Source: CAZJBP01 sp964544115
Lineage (GTDB): Bacteria; Verrucomicrobiota; Kiritimatiellia; UBA8416; JADHWI01
Assembly: GCA_964544115.1 (NCBI GenBank)
Contig: CAZJBP010000190.1
Location: 1 to 6,629 of the forward strand
Reading direction: 5' to 3'
DNA length: 6,629 nt
Shown here: positions 4,830 to 6,629 of the stretch, one piece after another
Layout: each line of letters begins with the position of its first letter
Position numbering within the stretch: the stretch's first letter is position 1
The notes under the pieces: model-generated
What the model was told of the DNA's origin: nothing
The model's input: only the letters and a program-made list of their open reading frames with translations
The model's database searches: none
Made by a program: the position numbers and the translations under genes

Positions 4830-6080
4830 CTACGGCAGCGCATCCACGATTGCCCGCAACTGCCGAACCTTCTCCGACCAGTCCTCGCACCGCATCTTAG
4901 CCGATATCGCCGCCCGATCCTGGCGATCTACCTGTTCGTCCAGAGCCACCAGCCATTCCTCGGTCGTCCGGCAAAGAAGCGCATCCGCGCCATATCCGCG
5001 CATTTCGGGAATGTCCGCCGCCACAATCGGCACACCGGCCGCCAGCAGTTCCTTGGCTTTGACCGGATTCACGCTCTGCATTCGCGGGTCATCCATCCTG
5101 TAGGGAATCATCGCGGCGTCGAACGCCTTGCAGTAGGCCGGCAGCATGTCGTGTTCTCTTCTTCCCAGAAGGTGCACATTGGCGTGCCGCTGCAGTCCGG
5201 ACACATCGCAATAGGCATGCCCGATCAACACGAAGCTCCAGGTAGGTCTGGCCTCGGCGAGACGCTCGATCAGGGAAAAGTCAACCCACGGGTACAGGTT
5301 GCCGTAGAACCCCACAACCGTTCCGGCCAGATCCGCAACGTCCCCGGGAACAACGGTCTCACCCTTCAGCGCGGCTGCAAACTTCCCGTGCTCCACACCG
5401 TGGGGCATGTAATGCACTTCAGGAGCAGGCGGGGGCGGCGCGACCTGACGACCGACGACCGATAACTGATCACCTCCCCCCTGCAACCCTGCAACCCTAC
5501 AACCCTGCAACTCCGACACTACTCGTCTACACTTCTCCTGTAGGTATCGTGACGGTGTGAAGACGACATCCGCCCTAGCAAGCAGTTCGCGCTCCTTCTG
5601 CGCCAACCAAGCCGTGTCGTACTGCTTGAACTCACTCCAGTCGTCCACGCAGTAGTAGATGATCCTCGATCCTCGATCTGCTCTACGCATGTCCAGGGGA
5701 AGCACATCTCCCGCGTTGGGAACAAAGCACCAGTACTCTGCCCCGCCTACTCCGCACTTTCCGGCTTCCCGCTCCAGTTGCCACCGCATCAGGTGGCGGT
5801 TGACCCATCTTGCGGTCCTGCTCTCGGCTTTTGGCACCAGTACCGGAGTCAGTACGCTGAGCTTGTTCTCCTTCCATTCGGCTCTCCGCACCCCACCGGC
5901 AATCCGCCTCCAGATGCGCCGCCAGTCGCGCCCCCCGCCGAGTGACGGTTTGCGCATCCCGATCGAGTTGACCCACAGCACCGACTCTGTCAGCCCCATG
6001 CGCCGCAGAATGTGCGTCGTGCAGGTTGGAACATCGTCCCAGTCCTTTGTGAACGCGACACAGACGCGGGACTCCACCAT
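4830..6080 (-). CDS. GT-B-type glycosyltransferase (GT4/group 1-like) with a repeat-derived insert
   Basis: Predicted 416-residue cytoplasmic glycosyltransferase transferring a sugar from a nucleotide donor to a glycan or lipid carrier. The first half carries the segment YYCVDDW (142-148) and ADVVFTPS (170-177), typical of the acceptor domain in EPS-locus enzymes. The second half has VVGFYGN (255-261), SFVLIGH (282-288), NVHLLGRR (301-308), LPAYCKAFDAAMIPY (313-327) and NPVKAKELLAAGVPIVA (338-354), the donor-domain pattern with the late glutamate E344. The ATG at 6080 was chosen because GAGAGG lies 9 nt upstream and because homologous-looking sequence begins at once; an upstream in-frame extension would overlap the methyltransferase. 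Residues 189-219, between QEKCRR and EVHYMPHG, are low complexity and encoded by octamer and heptamer repeats. Residues 135-140 are encoded by two 7-nt repeats. The exact donor sugar and linkage cannot be read from the sequence. Confidence 0.87.
   Translation of the reverse strand: MVESRVCVAFTKDWDDVPTCTTHILRRMGLTESVLWVNSIGMRKPSLGGGRDWRRIWRRIAGGVRRAEWKENKLSVLTPVLVPKAESRTARWVNRHLMRWQLEREAGKCGVGGAEYWCFVPNAGDVLPLDMRRADRGSRIIYYCVDDWSEFKQYDTAWLAQKERELLARADVVFTPSRYLQEKCRRVVSELQGCRVAGLQGGGDQLSVVGRQVAPPPPAPEVHYMPHGVEHGKFAAALKGETVVPGDVADLAGTVVGFYGNLYPWVDFSLIERLAEARPTWSFVLIGHAYCDVSGLQRHANVHLLGRREHDMLPAYCKAFDAAMIPYRMDDPRMQSVNPVKAKELLAAGVPIVAADIPEMRGYGADALLCRTTEEWLVALDEQVDRQDRAAISAKMRCEDWSEKVRQLRAIVDALP
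5424..5516 (-). repeat. Insert in the first glycosyltransferase, octamer and heptamer array
   Basis: Encodes about residues 189-219. On the plus strand the octamer CCCTGCAA occurs four times at 5479-5510 (third copy CCCTACAA), and the heptamer GACGACC occurs twice at 5447-5460. It is read as LQG- and QLSVV-type peptides followed by a proline run. The octamer family also fills the region upstream of the second glycosyltransferase, inverted. Confidence 0.85.
5661..5677 (-). repeat. Short heptamer pair within the first glycosyltransferase
   Basis: GATCCTC is repeated twice at 5661-5674 and begins a third time (plus strand). It encodes DRGSRI just before the conserved YYCVDDW. The flanking protein is not clearly longer than usual, so this may be a chance or co-opted repeat rather than an insertion. 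Confidence 0.5.
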
Positions 6081-6089
6081 CGCTCGTTG

Positions 6090-6095
6090 CCTCTC
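6090..6095 (-). promoter_or_regulatory. Shine-Dalgarno-like site of the first glycosyltransferase
   Basis: GAGAGG on the minus strand ends 9 nt before the ATG at 6080. It lies in the 20-nt gap after the methyltransferase stop and supports choosing the 6080 start over an upstream in-frame start. It is the only reasonable ribosome binding site found in the window. Confidence 0.5.
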
Positions 6096-6100
6096 CAAAT

Positions 6101-6629
6101 CTAGGCTCCGCACTTTCTGAAGACGAACAGGTTGTTCAGGCCACACTGGAACGTCGTGTGAATCTCAAGTGTGAACTCGGGAGGGTGCAAGACGCGCAAG
6201 GTGTCCGTTGCACGGAAGCCATGGTGCTCCTCCAGCGCCATGCCGTGGATAAGGTGAACAGACTTCAACACATGCAGTATCACGTCAACCACAGCCGCAG
6301 GTACTGTGGCCACCACAAGACCATCGGGCGCCAGAGCATCCCACAAGGCCCGTGCGAAGCGGTCGCTTTCAGTTGCCGGAACATGCTCCAAAACAGCCAA
6401 CAGGCAGACGGCATCGAATTTCCTGCCGGCGAGCACGGCGGAAGGAAACACGGCCGGAAGGCATGAATACCCGTTGACAGTGACCGGAGTCGGCAAATCT
6501 GGATCAACGCCCAGGCTGTCAGGATGCAGGTCGCTGCGCGTCTTGAACAGCGCGCCGTCAGCGCATCCAATATCGGTCCTACCGGCTTTAGCGTGTGATT
6601 TGTCATTGGTTGCGATAGCTTCGGCGCAT
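6101..6629 (-). CDS. Class I SAM-dependent methyltransferase, 5' end missing
   Basis: The frame is open to the right edge, so the start codon lies outside the window; 175 residues and a TAG stop are visible. Seen: a glycine-rich SAM-binding motif I (DIGCADG, visible residues 19-25), an acidic post-I segment (GVDPD, 40-44), motif IV (FDAVCLLAVLEH, 71-82) and a following APDGLVVATVP strand. This order is that of the UbiG/Methyltransf_11-type Rossmann methyltransferases, which transfer a methyl group from SAM to small molecules or sugars. The third motif I glycine position is alanine (GCADG rather than GCGDG), a common variant. Motif I normally lies a few dozen residues from the N terminus, so only a short piece is probably missing. 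It is followed after 20 bp by a glycosyltransferase, which suggests a glycan-linked substrate; this is inference. A TTG at 6496 could be mistaken for the start but would remove motif I. Confidence 0.85.
   Translation of the reverse strand, partial: CAEAIATNDKSHAKAGRTDIGCADGALFKTRSDLHPDSLGVDPDLPTPVTVNGYSCLPAVFPSAVLAGRKFDAVCLLAVLEHVPATESDRFARALWDALAPDGLVVATVPAAVVDVILHVLKSVHLIHGMALEEHHGFRATDTLRVLHPPEFTLEIHTTFQCGLNNLFVFRKCGA

Noticed and set aside
6081..6146. N-terminal extension of the first glycosyltransferase
   Set aside because: It would overlap the end of the methyltransferase, while the 6080 ATG has a plausible Shine-Dalgarno site.
6280..6606. A 108-codon minus-strand frame starting with an ATG near the right edge
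   Set aside because: It is out of frame with the methyltransferase motifs, which are continuous in another frame open to the window edge.

Overview
The window is GC-rich bacterial DNA with one co-directional gene series on the minus strand, so transcription runs from high to low coordinates. In that order it holds: the 3' part of a class I SAM-dependent methyltransferase (cut by the window edge), a GT-B-type glycosyltransferase, a second GT4-like glycosyltransferase, a membrane-anchored family 2 glycosyltransferase, and a NodB-like (polysaccharide-deacetylase-like) protein. The set looks like part of a surface or exopolysaccharide biosynthesis locus: GT-B and GT2 enzymes would assemble a glycan on a membrane carrier, and the methyltransferase and deacetylase-like protein would modify it. 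No polymerase, flippase or export gene is visible, so the pathway type and product cannot be named.

The organism cannot be identified from the sequence alone. High GC, repeat-filled gaps between co-directional genes and dispersed families of short repeats suggest an environmental, probably uncultured, bacterium. A Planctomycetota- or Armatimonadota-like lineage would fit, with low confidence.

Layout: 6629-6101 methyltransferase (partial); 6080-4830 glycosyltransferase, 20 bp after it; 4829-4327 a 503-bp gap made largely of repeats; 4326-2935 second glycosyltransferase; 2934-2535 a 400-bp gap dominated by a palindromic element; 2534-1386 GT2; 1380-133 deacetylase-like gene, 5 bp after GT2; 132-1 a repeat block, the second copy of sequence in the 503-bp gap.

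The most unusual feature is repeat load inside genes. Heptamer arrays, octamer arrays, a widespread palindromic-type repeat and C/G-rich simple sequence occur in the gaps and also as in-frame insertions inside three of the enzymes. There they sit between conserved blocks and translate to low-complexity or repeat-signature peptides (residues 138-168 and about 245-276 of the deacetylase-like protein; 62-78, 208-254 and 277-320 of the second glycosyltransferase; 189-219 of the first). The GT2 and the visible methyltransferase lack them. One insert carries a 16-nt G homopolymer in the coding strand, and the array units are 7 or 8 nt long, so changes in copy number could switch genes off. No RNA gene, CRISPR array, transposase or convincing promoter was seen.
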